Source: Heliocidaris erythrogramma
Lineage: Eukaryota; Echinodermata; Echinoidea; Camarodonta; Echinometridae
Length of the DNA stretch: 64,000 bases
Reading direction: 5' to 3'
Assembly: GCA_025617745.1 (NCBI GenBank)
Contig: CM046858.1
Span: forward strand, 42,081,850 to 42,145,849
Shown here: positions 22,728 through 35,033 of the stretch, one piece after another
How the letters are laid out: each line of letters starts with the position of its first letter
How positions within the stretch are numbered: the first letter of the stretch is position 1
The notes under the pieces: generated by a model
Told to the model about the DNA's origin: nothing
The model's input: only the letters and a program-made list of their open reading frames with translations
The model's database searches: none
Made by a program: the position numbers and the translations under genes

Positions 22728-23224
22728 TTAGTAAAATATACACACACTTCAGTGATATATATATATATATATATATATAGGTATATTGGTAAATTTGTTG
22801 ATATTAAAAATGAATGGCAAATAGACACAACAAAGGTCCTACGCGTATCTGTGTTTTAAGCATAGGTTATACGCGATAAAGAAGAAAACACCGCGGCGGT
22901 TTACCGCAGGAATATTTAAACGAACCTTAACTTCAACCCAATACTTCCTTTTCCTTGCTGTATGTACACAGATCTATAAGTACTTATAGTAATCTTAGCC
23001 TGAACCTATTATCTTTTACATGGAACCATGGTAACTGATCATGATTTGGGAGGAATCTTTATATTGAGCTTGGGATCACATTGCTTTCCATACATATCCT
23101 TGCATTCGATGATATTGAAAGACAAGTCATAACAGATCCGAACTTCCATCAACGAATGATATTCAGTAGCCTGAAAAAATGAGAAATGAGAAATGAGAAA
23201 ATAAGGTTTATGAGAAAATATACC

Positions 23225-23580
23225 CTCTCCCGCCCTTCATCCATCCTTAATGCGTCCCTCCCTCCCACTATCTCTTCATTTTTCACCCCTCTATCTCTCC
23301 CTCCCACCCTATCCCTCTGTTCCACTTCCCTCTCTCTTCCATTCCTTCCTCCTCTCCGTCACGACGCCCCCTCCCTCCGTCTTCCACTCTCTCCCTCGTA
23401 TTCCATCTCTCCCTATCCTTCCATTCCTCACTTCCTCTATCTCTCAAATTCACAACTATGTCACTCCCTTCACCTCAAGTTCTTTTCTCTCTCTCTCTCT
23501 CTCTCTCGCATTCTCCTTCCTTTCCCCCTCCTTTTCTCCTCCCGCTCTCTCCCTCCCTCTCCCCCCTTCCCTTTGATCTA
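23225..23580. repeat. CT-rich low-complexity tract
   Basis: CCCTCCCT/CTCTCTCT-rich DNA with (TC)n at about 23490-23508. The overlapping serine/proline/leucine-rich frames are artefacts. Confidence 0.8.
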
Positions 23581-23831
23581 TCCCAGTAGGCCTATAGATT
23601 ACTTACACCAGTGCAGTAAATTCCCATAGTATGACCCAGTCCTCTATGGATCGCTGACCGAACCCTAGCTGATGGGTAGAAGAGAGTCTTGGAAGACCTG
23701 ATGTTTGCCCGAGCTAGCATACTGTGAGGAACCAATCAATAAAGGTATATAGCAAAGGTACATATGGAAACGATGGTTATAATTGAATAGTAATAACATT
23801 AATACATAATCATTAATTATTCTGTCCCACA

Positions 23832-24170
23832 TACAGTGGCTTCGCTACGGAGGGGGCGGGCGATAGGAAGTTCCCACTGAATGGTCAAAAAGAGAGTGGT
23901 AAGAGAGAAAGCGGGGAGTAAACTTTAAAAACAAAAATTAAACAATCCCCACCCACCCCCTCCCACCTCTCCCCTCATTTGACGACCTTTTTTTTTGAAG
24001 TATTTCTTTTATCTAGAAAGACTAGTGCCTCCCCCCCCCCACACACACACGCACACACCCCAGTGCCCCTTAATGTCTGAATTCTTGCTACACCGCTACG
24101 CATATACACACATTTGCTCTCTCCTTTCCACAACAAACTGACAATGTCAGTGGCATATCCAGGGTCCTCC
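23832..24170. repeat. hAT-like degenerate element with CAGTGGC ends
   Basis: ACAGTGGCTTCGCTACGGAG occurs on the left, and an inverted-type CTACACCGCTACGC lies near 24092. C-rich and CA-rich runs lie between. A second possible terminus, CAGTGGCATATCCAGGGTCC, is at about 24149. The pieces recall CAGTGGCG-type hAT ends. Confidence 0.35.
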
Positions 24171-24829
24171 ACTACATATCTCAGTATGAGAGGGGAAACC
24201 CACTTTCGACAAATACAATATATAGATTCACAAAACCGCCATCTTCAATTTCTTTAAACTTACCTATATAGGTCTATACCTGATCTGAGTTTGAGAGTAC
24301 GAGCGAAGTAGTCATGTTGTGTGTGTAGCGAGGCGAGCTGTACTGCAAATGTTCCATGCTTTTTCCATTCATGTGCCCTGTGTGATTTAATTCCAAAAGT
24401 GATCTCAAATTTTCTCGATATAATCAAAGTTTTTATCATAGCTCGAGAACCTTTTACTGATGAGTTGTCGAAGAATATTTAGGATACACCTCGTATGTTT
24501 CAAAGGGAAGACAGAAATTATCTTCTCTTTAGCCGTTTAGGTGAATCTTTCCATTAATCATATAATTATAATAATGTATCTATAACAAATTAAATTTTAT
24601 AAAAATGATAATCATTATAATATGATAATGACAAATAATAAATGATACATAACTGACTTCATTCAATATTATTTTCTCAATTTCAAGATAATCATACAAT
24701 GATATTTAATCATCATTTCATATTTGATTCCTGAGTCACACCGTCCGCCAAACCGACTCCACACCGATTATAAACTGACCGATTTTCTTTTTTTACCACT
24801 GGGTGAAATGTAAATTTTTTTCGGTCTGA

Positions 24830-25845
24830 GCCTCGTTTCATCAAACGTGTTATCAATAACAAGTTGCAATAACTGTTATAAGCTACTGAAATCCTTGAAT
24901 CTGATTGGCTGAGAGCAAATTTGTCATAGAAATGGGGCAGTTGTTACCAATGACAAGTTACAATAATTGTTATAAGCTACTGAAATCCTTGAATCTGTTT
25001 GGCTGAGAGTAAATTTGTCATAGAAATCAGGCATTTGTTTTAGCGGATAACAAGTTTTATGAAACACGCGGCCCTGTTGTCCGTATGTGCCCCCTTTCAT
25101 AAAAGCTGTAATGATTGTTATAAGCTACTGAAATCCAATTCTGATTGGCTGAAAGCAAATTTGTAAAAGAAATGGGGCAGTTCCTATAGATAACAAGTTT
25201 TATTAAATGGGGCCCTATTGTCGGTATGTGCCCCGTTTCATAAAACTTGTTATCAATGACAAGTTACAATAATTGTTATAACCTATGGAAATCCTTGAAT
25301 CTGATTGGCTGAGAGCAAATTTGTCATAGAAATGGGGCATTATAGCGGATAACAAGTTTTATGAAACAGGGACCTGGTGTCGGCATGTGCCCCGTTTCAC
25401 AAAAGTCAAAGTTTTATCAATGACAAGATACAATAATTGTTAGAAGCTACTAAAATCCTTGAATCTGATTGGCTGAAAGCAAATTTGTCATAGAAATGGG
25501 GCAGTTGTTATAGATACCATGTTTTATGAAACACGTCCCTGTTGTCCGTATGTGTCCCCTTTCATATAAGTTTTTATTGTTATAAGCTACTGAAATCCTT
25601 GAATCTGATTGGCTGAAAGCAAATATGTCATGGAAATGGGGCACTAATTATAGATAACAAGTTTTATTAAATAGGGCCATGTTGTCGGTATGTGGCCCGT
25701 TTCATGAAACGTGTTATCAATGACAAGTTACAATAATTGTTACAAGCTACTGAAATCCTTGCATTTGATTGGCTGAGAGCAAATTTGTCATAGAAATGTG
25801 GCAGTTCTTACAGATAACAAATTTTATGAAACGGGCCCTGGTGTT
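24830..25845. repeat. Tandem array of a ~165 bp MITE-like unit
   Basis: Units open with CCCCGTTTCATAAAACTTGT, contain AGCTACTGAAATCCTTGAAT and CTGATTGGCTGAGAGCAAAT, and close with ATAACAAGTTTTATGAAAC. The two ends are mutual complements. Unit starts are near 24835, 25089, 25222, 25390, 25555 and 25688. A lone partial copy is at about 45795-45855. Each unit can fold into a hairpin and carries an inverted CCAAT word (ATTGG). Confidence 0.8.
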
Positions 25846-26059
25846 GGTCTCGTTGTGAGGCTGAGGTATGATGCAAAGGGTAATCGGTACATTAACGCAA
25901 ATACTACGGGGACAGGGTGACTCCTGTATTAAGCCTATGAGAGTTAAAGAATTCAGTAGTCAACAGGTTAAAATACAAGAATGACCTTAAATAATGAGGT
26001 GTGAGCAATTTTAAAACCATTCTGGTAAAATATGTTGCAATCTCAGTGCTTCTGAAGAC

Positions 26060-26120
26060 CCCCCCCCCCCCCCCCCCATCATCATGATCATGTTTGTTTG
26101 ATTGTAAAAAAAGAGGGGGG
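26060..26120. repeat. C run and G run pair
   Basis: A C run at about 26061-26078 is followed by GGGGGGGGG at about 26115. No element ends were found. Confidence 0.4.
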
Positions 26121-26370
26121 GGGAAGGTAAAACTAAACTTGTCAGAAAATATAGTCAGATATCCCCTCCCCATCCTATTTAGAATGGTCTAGAAGCCTTA
26201 ATTGCATCAATATATTAGATAAAAAAGAGATTTCTCACCAAAACATGTTGCTCGTTTTCATCTTGTATAAGGGTCCCCATCTCTGCTCCATATCCTTACG
26301 GAGATCCTGCACATTGGATTATGAGAAGGAAAAAAATTATATAGATTATAATTATAAATAAATTATATAC

Positions 26371-26700
26371 AGTGGGTCCCAAAAAAAACGAAACCCTAAA
26401 ACAAAGGGCTATTGTTACATACTATGTGCTCTATGACAATAATTATCTTTTTCCCATAAACTATAAGTATTATTCTTACCTTGATGTCATTCATCCGTTC
26501 ATGCTTTGCTGAGCAGCAACATTTTGAAAAAGACGTGTAAAAACTCAGTTGTGCCAGATTTGGGTAAAACCGTGTAAACGTTAGGATCACATGCGAACAT
26601 GACCCAAATGTAACATAAGTTTTCAAACCCTATGAGAAGACTATTTTCATCTGTTTCTTTCAATAATGAGGGTAAGGATAACACCCTCATCATAAAATAA
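26371..26700 (-). mobile_element. Mariner-like repeat, copy 1
   Basis: It starts CAGTGGGTCCCAAAAAAAAC directly after TATATA and shares about 300 bp with 35640-35900 in inverted orientation. Shared phrases include GTCATAGAGCACATAG, TCTGGCACAACTGA and CAAAATG.TGCTGCTC. A CAGTGGGTCCC terminus beside TA fits Tc1/mariner-type ends. The other end is not resolved. Confidence 0.5.
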
Positions 26701-26759
26701 AGGATGTCAATATTTTGTCGATGTTTGGCTAAAGATAGGGGATGTTTTGTATTGAAATG

Positions 26760-27250
26760 GTACCTGCAATCGAAACTAGAAAGGCGGTCAAAGGCGGCAG
26801 ACCCACGCCTTAGCGGCGCTACAGAGTAGTTGCAATAATATACTAACTATGGGGTAAAAACTACACGGTTACACAGAATTTGCAGGCGTCAACCGATCAT
26901 CACCAAAATCTAATCGATTCTTTCCTGTCACTATCCGAACTGAAGTTCCTATACTTTACTAGTGGGGTCAAAACCTCAAGGTCACACAGAATTTGCAGGG
27001 GTAAACCGATCATCACCAAAATCTAATCGATTCTTTCCTGTCACTATCCGAACATTCCCTGAAAATTTGGTGCAAATCCTTTCACCCGTTCTCTAGTTAT
27101 CTTGTACACAAACAAACAAACAAACTAGAAAGGCCGTCAAAGGCGGCAGACCCACGCCTTATTAGCGGCGCTACAGAGTAGTTGTAATAATATACTAATA
27201 ACTAGAAAGGCCGTCAAAGACGGCAGACCCACGCCTTAACGGCGCTATAG
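26760..27250. repeat. Dispersed repeat B, first cluster
   Basis: Repeated phrases are AACTAGAAAGGCGGTCAAAG, GGCAGACCCACGCCTTA, GGCGCTACAGAGTAGTTG, ATCATCACCAAAATCTAATC and TCTTGTACACAAACAAACAA. The same repeat returns at 28655-29043 and 35034-35300. Confidence 0.75.
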
Positions 27251-27289
27251 AGTAGTTGCAATACTCTATGAGGTCAAAACTACAGGGTT

Positions 27290-28650
27290 ACACAGATTTT
27301 TTTTAAAATTATAATCAGTTTTTATTCTTTTTCTCTCTTGAAACAAATTACAATCATGGTACAAATGAGAATCATCGTAACACATACTACAGATATGATA
27401 ATATTTTCTAAACAGTATAAATTTCCGTTTAACAAAAAACTTCAAAAGAAATTATTTTTGTAAGCAGTATCCATTCAAAGGGGATAACAAGAGGCAAATC
27501 TCTCCCCCCCCCCCCCCCCCAATAAATTTTGCCATATCCAGGTCATAACTTTGTGTGTCCCCACCCTTGAACTAATTCTTCTGAAAAAGCATCCCTCCCC
27601 TAAAAGTAATTGATTAGACATGTCAGAGAGCGTGGCGTGGTGAGGAAAAAAACATGTTAGCAATTTGTATTCAGTGTTCAGTCATGTCAGTGTTAGTAAA
27701 ATGTATTCATGTTCTATCTTTACATTGCAATTGGGGTTGTGTTTTTTTTCATCGGGCCAGGATAAAATAAGAATGACGACAAAATAAGTTGGATCTCGAC
27801 TTCAAAATGACATGCATGCGAGGCACAGAGCTAACTCACTCAGCTCAGTCACCACCCATCAACAAATTCAAAGTGTATACTGCCGTCCATTCGGCGAACC
27901 TCAGCCACCAGACAAATTTTGCAAATCCACACGAATATTTAAAAAAAATACATACAGGTTTTGTATATATTTTACAACTACGAAATCCACTCAAACGTAC
28001 AGACATAAATGAGTTATAAACTAACTCAAAGCTCAAATGACCGGACCGTAAGTAACCCAAGTACTAGTACTAGTACGAAATCACTGGCACTGTGACTGTA
28101 CTACCATACTCACTACCGTACTCACTACCGTACTCACAACCACACAGCCCATTAACAACACACGCGAACACTCGCGAGTGCCATAGACTCATTCACATCG
28201 AACAAACTCACCAGATTTTCACCGAAAACAATTAAAATCACGTACTACACGTCCACCAGGATAAAATAAATCACAAAAACTTCCACAACAAAGTGGGAAA
28301 AACCGGGGAAAATAAACAGAAATGCACAGAAGATAAGAAATAGAGGAGAAATTAGACGTGCTAGGGTAGCCTGAATCTAACTGAAGTTATAGATAAAAGA
28401 GTCTCGCGATAGCCGCTATCGATTTCGCAGTTCAAGCGCGCGAAAAATCCCTCGTTGCTGGGATACATTGTCGGGGAACAATAGATATGAATATTCATTG
28501 CAGGCTCGTACGGATTTGAAGTGAAATGGCCAATAACGGGTCTTCTAAAATTCATTAACCTGAAATAGATTTTTGGTGAGACGAAGTAATGAGTGTTTTG
28601 ATTGGCCAAAATATTTCTGCATCGGCAGGCGAAGTTTGGGGTCATCAAAC
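27290..28650. other. No gene seen
   Basis: A C run at about 27507-27520 lies in a degenerate G/C-rich repeat with CCATATCCAGG. Short overlapping frames at 27789-28060 have no recognisable domain. A TACTAGTACTAGTACG mini-repeat and ACCGTACTCACTACCGTACTC occur near 28064-28135. Confidence 0.45.
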
Positions 28651-28654
28651 TTTC

Positions 28655-29043
28655 TAGTTTCTTTCCTGTCACTATCCGAATTGAAGTTCCTATACTTTAC
28701 TACAGGGTCAAAACTTCAAGGTCACACAGAATTTGCAGGGGTCAACCAATCATCACCAAAATCTAATCGATTCTTTCCGTCACTTTCCAAACATTCCCTT
28801 AAAATTTGGTGCAAATCCGTTCACCCGTTCTCTCTGTATCTTGTACACAAACAAACAAACAAACAAACATACGGAGCCCTTTAATACATAACCCTGCCGA
28901 TTTCATCGGCGTGGGTAAAAACAAACAAACATACGGAGCCCTTTACATAACCCTGCCGATTTCATCGGCGTGGGTAAAAATAAACAAACAAACATACGGA
29001 GCCCTTTACATAACCCTGCCGATTTTATCGGCGTGGGTAAAAA
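28655..29043. repeat. Dispersed repeat B with three tandem hairpin ends
   Basis: After TTCTTTCCGTCAC and ACACAAACAAACAA, a ~61 bp unit (CATACGGAGCCCTTTACATA then the hairpin) is repeated three times. The hairpin GCCGATTTCATCGGC lies at 28896-28910 and 28955-28969, with a GCCGATTTTATCGGC variant at 29018-29032, each followed by GTGGGTAA. Two more copies lie at 35059-35073 and 35268-35282, beyond the 5,984 bp insertion. Confidence 0.8.
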
Positions 29044-29422
29044 CCAACGAACGTAGAGGGCGTCAACACTTTGCAGTATTGCTATGAGGAAGGTTCACTT
29101 CGCTAAATTTCTGTGACCATCGTTTTCTCTCAGAGAGGGTTTTCGGTAGATTGTAGATTTGATTTTTTTTTCAATTTATACTTTCAAAAACTTTTGAATT
29201 AAAATGTTAAAATTAGACCTTATCTTCAATAATATTTTTAAATGACTTTTATAATTTTTAAGAGAAAAAAGATTAAAATGGTTATAAATTTATCATTTTA
29301 CTTTACGATACAAAAATATGTATTTGTGAGGTTGCTAACGTTCTTCTGCTCACTTTCACTGCTACTGCACTGTATTTCGATTTCGATCCATGTCCGTGTG
29401 TATATGTACCGTGTACATTATA

Positions 29423-29855
29423 GAGCCCTTTCACACTCACTTCGTTAGAGCGCTATAACTAAGAACGGTTCCTCGTTAGAGCGTTCCAACGTGTCAGTGT
29501 GAAAGCAAAGCGATCCTAAAGCGTACTTCAACCGGAAGTGAGTGTGTGTGGCGCGGGAAATCAATGGGTGATTTGATACATTGAGCGAGCGATTTGATAC
29601 CTTACTTTACGCTACGCAGGCAATCACCGGTGTCCGTTCGTGCAGCGGCACAGCGCATTATACGGTTTGAAATTCCGCGCGAAAAATTTGAGCCGCTGAT
29701 CTGAGCTGCCATAGCAACAAGACCACTTTGACTCGTTGAGCGATTCGAGACATAAAAAATGCGGTGAGTGTGAAAGCAAACGAAGCGTTCTTCAAGAACC
29801 GATCCTCAGGAGCGCTCTAACTTGGAGCGGTCCAGAAGTGAGTGTGAAAGGCCTC
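29423..29855. mobile_element. MITE with GAGNCCTTTCACACTCACTTC ends
   Basis: The left GAGCCCTTTCACACTCACTT and the inverted right end (GAAGTGAGTGTGAAAGGCCTC) match at all but one base. Inside, GAGCGCTCTAAC/GTTAGAGCGCT words recur in both orientations. ATA flanks both sides. The TTAGAGCG-rich interior is CpG-rich. Confidence 0.65.
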
Positions 29856-29895
29856 ATAGATTGCTACAGTTCTCACTCTCGATCTGACCGCCTAA

Positions 29896-30088
29896 TGGGG
29901 TGTTGCAAGAAAGTTGCAATTGATTGCAAGTTGCAATTGATTGCAAGTTGCAACTGATCGGTACTGACCAATCAAAATCATTGTTGCAAGCGCATCTTCT
30001 TGAATGGACAGACCTTGAACCATTCAGAATGGTTGTTCAAATTTGCTTTACAATTTGCAATTGATTGCAACTTTCTTGCAACACCCCA
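29896..30088. mobile_element. 193 bp MITE flanked by TAA
   Basis: The left TGGGGTGTTGCAAGAAAGTT and right AACTTTCTTGCAACACCCCA are exact complements. TAA lies on both sides (29893-29895 and 30089-30091). GCAATTGATTGCAA words repeat inside. A TWA-type target fits PIF/Harbinger-type MITEs. Confidence 0.8.
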
Positions 30089-30099
30089 TAAGACTCAGA

Positions 30100-30599
30100 G
30101 CTCGATGATGGATCAATCAACATGATCAAGGTTTGATTTTAGTTATAAATTTAAATTAACTTATTTGAAATGATGATGAAAGAAATTTGGCAATCCAGGG
30201 TAATAGAGAGAGCTGTAGTGTTAGCATCCATGTAACGTTAAATTTAAAAAAAAATTGTTCGGATGCTGAATGGAGCGATGATGATCATGATTGATGGATA
30301 GGGGATCAGATTCGGATGACCGGACACTTAACAAAAATGAAGCCTTCTTTTTTGTATTTAGATTCAACTTAAACCATGCATTGATTTTTTGATAATCTTC
30401 ATCGATATATTTTTCTATAAATAATATCGTCTAAGTTAGATCAAACACTTAAAAATTTAAAAATTTAAGAAATAGGTCTAGGCCTAGGCCCTAAGGCCTA
30501 ACCATAATGTTTGTAGTTGTATTTGTAACCTGTAACTTTTCACAAACTTGAGACAAGGTCAAAGGCAAGCATGATGAGGTTTTATTTTTTTTAATTTCA

Positions 30600-30633
<34 letters not shown>

Positions 30634-31020
30634 GGGGGGGTCATATTTAGTCTTGATTCTACTATTTGTAGACCAGATTCAAAACACTTTTTTCAATGAG
30701 AGGTAATAATTAATACATCTCCACAGAGTAATAATGGCCTTTGTTGTTTCAATCAGTGACTTTCAGTAATCATATTCATTAGTCTCATCATGTTGACTTT
30801 GATTTCCCTCAGATAAACGTGGCAAGGAACTAACTTGTGGCTGATCTACTTGATCTAATAGAGCCTAATGTTAGAGGTCTACATAACTCAACAACTGTTG
30901 GAGGTGCCGGATGAAGCGGAAAGTCCTACTATAAAAGACTTTGATGAGACGTGAGAAATAAACAGGTAGGTCTAGACCTAACTAGTTAGACCTAGACTTA
31001 GTAATACCAAGGAGTTACCA
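30100..31020. other. No gene seen; (GA)n plus G run
   Basis: (GA)n then G run at 30600-30640. The rest is AT-rich unique sequence within the large element. Confidence 0.45.
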
Positions 31021-31059
31021 CAGGGTATTACAGATAAAAATTATATGTCTGGTAGTGGA

Positions 31060-31110
31060 TCCAGAATCAGTTTACTCACTGGGGGGGGGGGGGGTTAGTT
31101 TACATTGTCC
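31060..31110 (+). repeat. Fragment of G-rich hAT-like repeat
   Basis: GTGGATCCAGAATCAG is followed by a G run at 31081-31094. Confidence 0.4.
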
Positions 31111-31659
31111 AACCAAAACAGCAACAACAATTTCTGAGAGAATGGACATTTCATTATTTTGTCCTTTTCCTTCATCCACCACTGAAATCTGTTTTCTTCA
31201 GTATAATAATATAGCAGCTGTTTTAGTGTCTCTAAAAATCAATTATGAGATCTTTAGGAAATGTTCAGTGTGATGGCAGTATAAATAAATTTTTTAGTCC
31301 CCTTAATTATTATATTAAACATTTCATTAATTAATGCAAACAGAAACAAAACAAAATAAGATGGGTGAAAACATTACACTTTAAATTAAAATCCACAAAT
31401 CTTTTTAGGATGGATTGTACATGCAGTTAGTATTTATCCTCTTTGAAAACATCAAGAGGGTGATGATGAGCGTATCTCATTTTTTTTTCTTAATACAGAA
31501 TAATGCTTCTCTACACTCCACTTCATCTATTTTACAAAAGATGATGATGAAGATGAAGGCTTACCGCTGAGAATGAAGACAAATTCTGAGAGGAACAAAT
31601 AAATACTTAGCTGCTCCAGTTTTGCATGGTAGGCCTATGCTGTAAGAGTAAGGTTGCCA

Positions 31660-31860
31660 TCAGGGGCGTTGATCCGTTTTTTGGATTGGGGGGGGGGGGG
31701 GGGGCAAAACAGCCTAGTAGTACTCTATATGATTTTTTTCAACGCCTCTTAATTACCAGCTTATCCACGGTTACGGGGGAGGGGGGGCAAAATGATATAT
31801 TTGCCCTCTCAATATTTTCGGGGGGGGGGGGGGAACTGTCCCTGGATGTTATTAGTACCT
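31660..31860 (+). repeat. G-rich hAT-like repeat, degenerate
   Basis: It starts CAGGGGCGTTGATCCG and contains G runs at about 31688-31704 and 31820-31833. A CCCTGGATG phrase lies near 31840. Confidence 0.45.
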
Positions 31861-32024
31861 CCATACAATCTAGGTACACATATTTTTTTTCACATAAACA
31901 TACCACGTAGCTGAATTTTCTTGAGACTTTACTAATTTGGTTGCTTTTAAATAGCTTGGAGATATGGATTTCTACTTCAGCTCTTCAGTGAAATAGCCCC
32001 CTGCTTTGATCAACATGTATCTCT

Positions 32025-32290
32025 TCCGGGTCCGCTCGCTATTCAAAAGGACAGCTATTCATAGAAAACCGCTATATTCATTTAACACGCGTTATGAATA
32101 GCAGTCCTTATGAATAGTTATGAATAATGGTCCTTATGAATGGAGGTCCTTATGAATAGTTAGGTAACTTGTCTATGGTTTGCTCGCTATTTAGAAGGAC
32201 CGCTTTTCATACAAAACCGCTATTCATTTAGTCACGCATTATGGATAGCGGTCCTTATGAATAAGTGGTCCTTATGAATAGCGAGGTTAC
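32025..32290. repeat. Minisatellite with GGTCCTTATGAATAG units
   Basis: GTCCTTATGAATAG occurs at least five times. The larger block GCTCGCTATT.A.AAGGAC....TTCAT..AAAACCGCTAT is duplicated about 145 bp apart (near 32035 and 32180). Confidence 0.7.
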
Positions 32291-32340
32291 CCCATTTCTT
32301 CATATTAAAATCATACCTGGATTCAAGTATAATATGCATG

Positions 32341-32580
32341 TAGAGGAGTCGTGGTCTAGTGGATACGTCACCGGACTGTCGATCACATGACAATCATCTA
32401 CATTTGTCACTCTCCACTCAGGTGAAGTAAATGGGTATCGGTAGGAAGAAATTCCTTGAATGCCTTAGCGCCTTTCATGGCGGCTCGGCTAAAGCTGCGG
32501 TAATTAAAGGGCAGTAGAGTATATTTGTATAGTAGTTGCGCTATATAAATGGACATACATGTATATTATTATAATTAGAA
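32341..32580 (+). mobile_element. tRNA-derived SINE
   Basis: The A box region is GTGGTCTAGTGGATACGTCA; the B box is damaged. The body reads CTCTCCACTCAGGTGAAGTA, AATTCCTTGAATGCCTTAGC and GGCGGCTCGGCTAAAGCTGC. The tail is TTGCGCTATATAAATGGACA plus TATTATTATAATT. It is the same family as 19385 (body), and its tail is shared with 48935. Confidence 0.7.
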
Positions 32581-32599
32581 TGACTGAACAGGAGTTTAA

Positions 32600-33890
32600 A
32601 GTTCTTCAATTATATCTTAACCATCTTATATACCCACCCCCTCCCCATGTCAAATGTTGTAGTCACATGCAGCCATTTTTTTTATAGTAGCTCGTTATTG
32701 TGAGGAGGTCTTCCTCTTCTATGTGGCCTAGTGAGATTATAGGGCCCCTAAATGATATTAAAATAAGCACTGCCAGGGCCACTCCTTTATTAAATCTGCT
32801 CGCAGTGTATAGCAAACTAATAATAATCTTATTATCTGATTATATGAATTTGTGCTAAGTAAATTATTATTCTATTATTGAAGATCTACTGAGAAAATCT
32901 ATACTATTCAACACTTCGTTTGACTTGAAACTATCTAATTAGATCTCTATGTGTGTTTCTCCTGCCCCTTTGTATAGTTAGATTTATTATTTTATCTTTG
33001 TTTTTAGGAGTAAAATTGTTGTCATTGGTGTGTGTTGAACAGAAATTAGATGGTCGTTTATTTCTTTTATCATTTCTTCTTTTGTGGGGTGTAGTGGGTA
33101 AATAATCTTTAAATGGTAATTCAAATAATTTACTTCTTGGAAAGGGAATGAAATTAATAACGTATGATTCATTTAGATTGAAATTCTTTTTCTTTTAATG
33201 CATGTACATAATCTGTACTACTCTGAAAAAGAGAATATTATTTGACCTTGACAAGTCGGCTGTGATGGAACTCTATTGTATTGTAGTATATGAAAAAAGT
33301 GTATGACTGAAGATGAATTCTATAAATTATGTTGGATTTTTTAAAGGAGAAGAAGTAAACGTATATTTAAGAAGTAAGACAATGTCTAAACTTCTCTAAA
33401 ACCTGTCCTCATTTCTGCATGCAAGAAAATATTCATTAAAAAGTGAGAAAATATAAACGTATTTCTGAATCGACGTTTGTAAACTATTGTACCTTAAATC
33501 TTGATTGTGAGAAAGATATACATGTAATTGAAAATTATTCTGTGAACATGATAAAGGTCCTCTCACATTATATCAATGAAATGAACCATACAGGGGAGGG
33601 GTGAAATGAACCAGGACGTGTGATCGAGGTGTATGTATGAGACAGAGAGCGGGAAGACAAAAAAGATGAGAAAAGGCGAAACTGAGAAGATATGGTGAAA
33701 GGGAAAGAGAGAGGGAGAGAAAGTGAAGAATAAAGGTGAAGTATATTAAATCAGTTCAGGTCAATTAAAATTACCCGGGAATCATTAGGATTGTCTGCAA
33801 AAATGTGACAAATTTCTTTCATTAGACTTGACAAAATTGAGAAGGTAAAAAGGGTCCACCATAATAATGCCTTGAATAAATAATTTAATA
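32600..33890. other. No gene seen
   Basis: AT-rich unique DNA within the large element, with a GAGAGAGGGAGAGAAAG purine stretch near 33650-33730. Confidence 0.45.
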
Positions 33891-33909
33891 TGCTATTGAC
33901 TTAGCCGAT

Positions 33910-34225
33910 AATACATAATAATAATAATAATAATAATAAACTGAGTTTTGAATCACCTAAGAAGTAATCAAATACTATACACATTAAATACATGTATTGT
34001 GGACTGGACTTACGATTTATTAGGCGGAGAACCAGCTCAGACGAGCTGAAGAAGCGTCCTGGATCAGACGTGAAACCGTTTTCCGCCGAAAAATCTAAAG
34101 TCCACCGTCGACAAGATTTAATTTGTGTAGAATTTAATGATATTAATAATAATGATAATAATAATAATAATGACGATGATGATGATAATAATATTAATAA
34201 TAACATGAAAAACGATGATTATGGC
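33910..34225. repeat. ATA/ATG microsatellites around a GC-richer block
   Basis: (TAA)n at 33917-33940 and (ATA)n/(GAT)n at 34141-34205 flank a block at about 34010-34115. In the plus frame that block reads RRRTSSDELKKRPGSDVKPF. It looks like a relic of a coding or SINE-like sequence, but I cannot assign it. Confidence 0.4.
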
Positions 34226-34465
34226 AATACTGCATAATAAAACACTTCATATATCGTGCATACCCAAAACCTTTGAAGGGTTACAATGCAATAATGAAAT
34301 AAAAATATGAAAATAAAGAGCGTAATAAGAAGAGCTGCCGGAAAAGATGTATTAATACAATGGAATAAATATGAGACTACTGTTGAAATTAAACTTTGTT
34401 CTTTAATTTAAACTTTGTCGTTTAATTCACTATGTACACATGGGTTAAAAATGACACTGGGTAAG

Positions 34466-34655
34466 GCATTAGCGGATCCAGGGGGCACTTCCGGCCCCTG
34501 CCCCCCCCCCCCCCTTTTGGAAGAAAAGTATGCATTTTGTGCCCCCCTTTTAGAATGAAAACCTTTTTTCTTTTCTTTTTTTTTTTGCTTGTCAGGGAAT
34601 TATGGAGGGGAAACTGGACCCCCATAACCCCCCCCCCCCCCCACACACTGTGCAA
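34466..34655 (-). mobile_element. hAT-like G-rich MITE, copy 2 (diverged, truncated)
   Basis: The minus strand reads CCCCCATAATTCCCTGAC-type phrases found at 9860-10020, including TTCCCTGACAAGCAAAAA, TTTCATTCTAAAAGG and CGGAAGTGCCCCCTGGATCC. One end (CCTGGATCCGC) is intact at 34470; the other is eroded. Confidence 0.6.
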
Positions 34656-35033
34656 ATTTTGAAGGTCTGGCGAAATCAGCTTGCCGAAAACGTCATGAAT
34701 TTAGCACACTGGTACAATCACTGATCACAAAGATGCCGATTTACGGTAAGATTATAGATTATAGAAATAAAATTTACACGGTATCATAAATAGAATAATG
34801 TTTCAAATAATGTATTCTTGCATAACATATTTTTTTTTAAATATGCATCTATTCATAGTATCTCCTTTTGTCTTCATGTCGCTATCAATCCGTCATTGTA
34901 TTACTTCGATTTATGGTTTTGTTGGCATGCCTACCAAAATGTGCGCGCACTTCAACTGCATGCGCATAAGAAGTGAACCTTCCTCATAGCAATACTGCAA
35001 AGTGTTGACGCCCTCTACGTTCGTTGGTAAAAA

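Larger units (their letters stand above)
29044..35027. mobile_element. 5,984 bp DNA element with 58 bp perfect terminal inverted repeats
   Basis: The left end begins CCAACGAACGTAGAGGGCGT and stays identical to the complement of the right end for 58 bases (29044-29101 and 34970-35027). TAAAAA lies on both sides (29038-29043 and 35028-35033). Removing the element restores an uninterrupted repeat B array, which is strong support for insertion. I found no transposase frame. The interior holds nested MITEs, a SINE, minisatellites and G-rich repeats. A 6 bp target duplication is seen in few superfamilies (for example IS3EU, Polinton), and none is established here. Confidence 0.85.

Noticed and set aside
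23186..23629. 147- and 108-codon Ser/Pro/Leu-rich frames
   Set aside because: They lie in a CT-rich low-complexity tract; no domain, signal or splice structure.
24830..25845. CRISPR-like array of regular repeats
   Set aside because: Units are diverged, have self-complementary ends and no unique spacers, and the context is eukaryotic.
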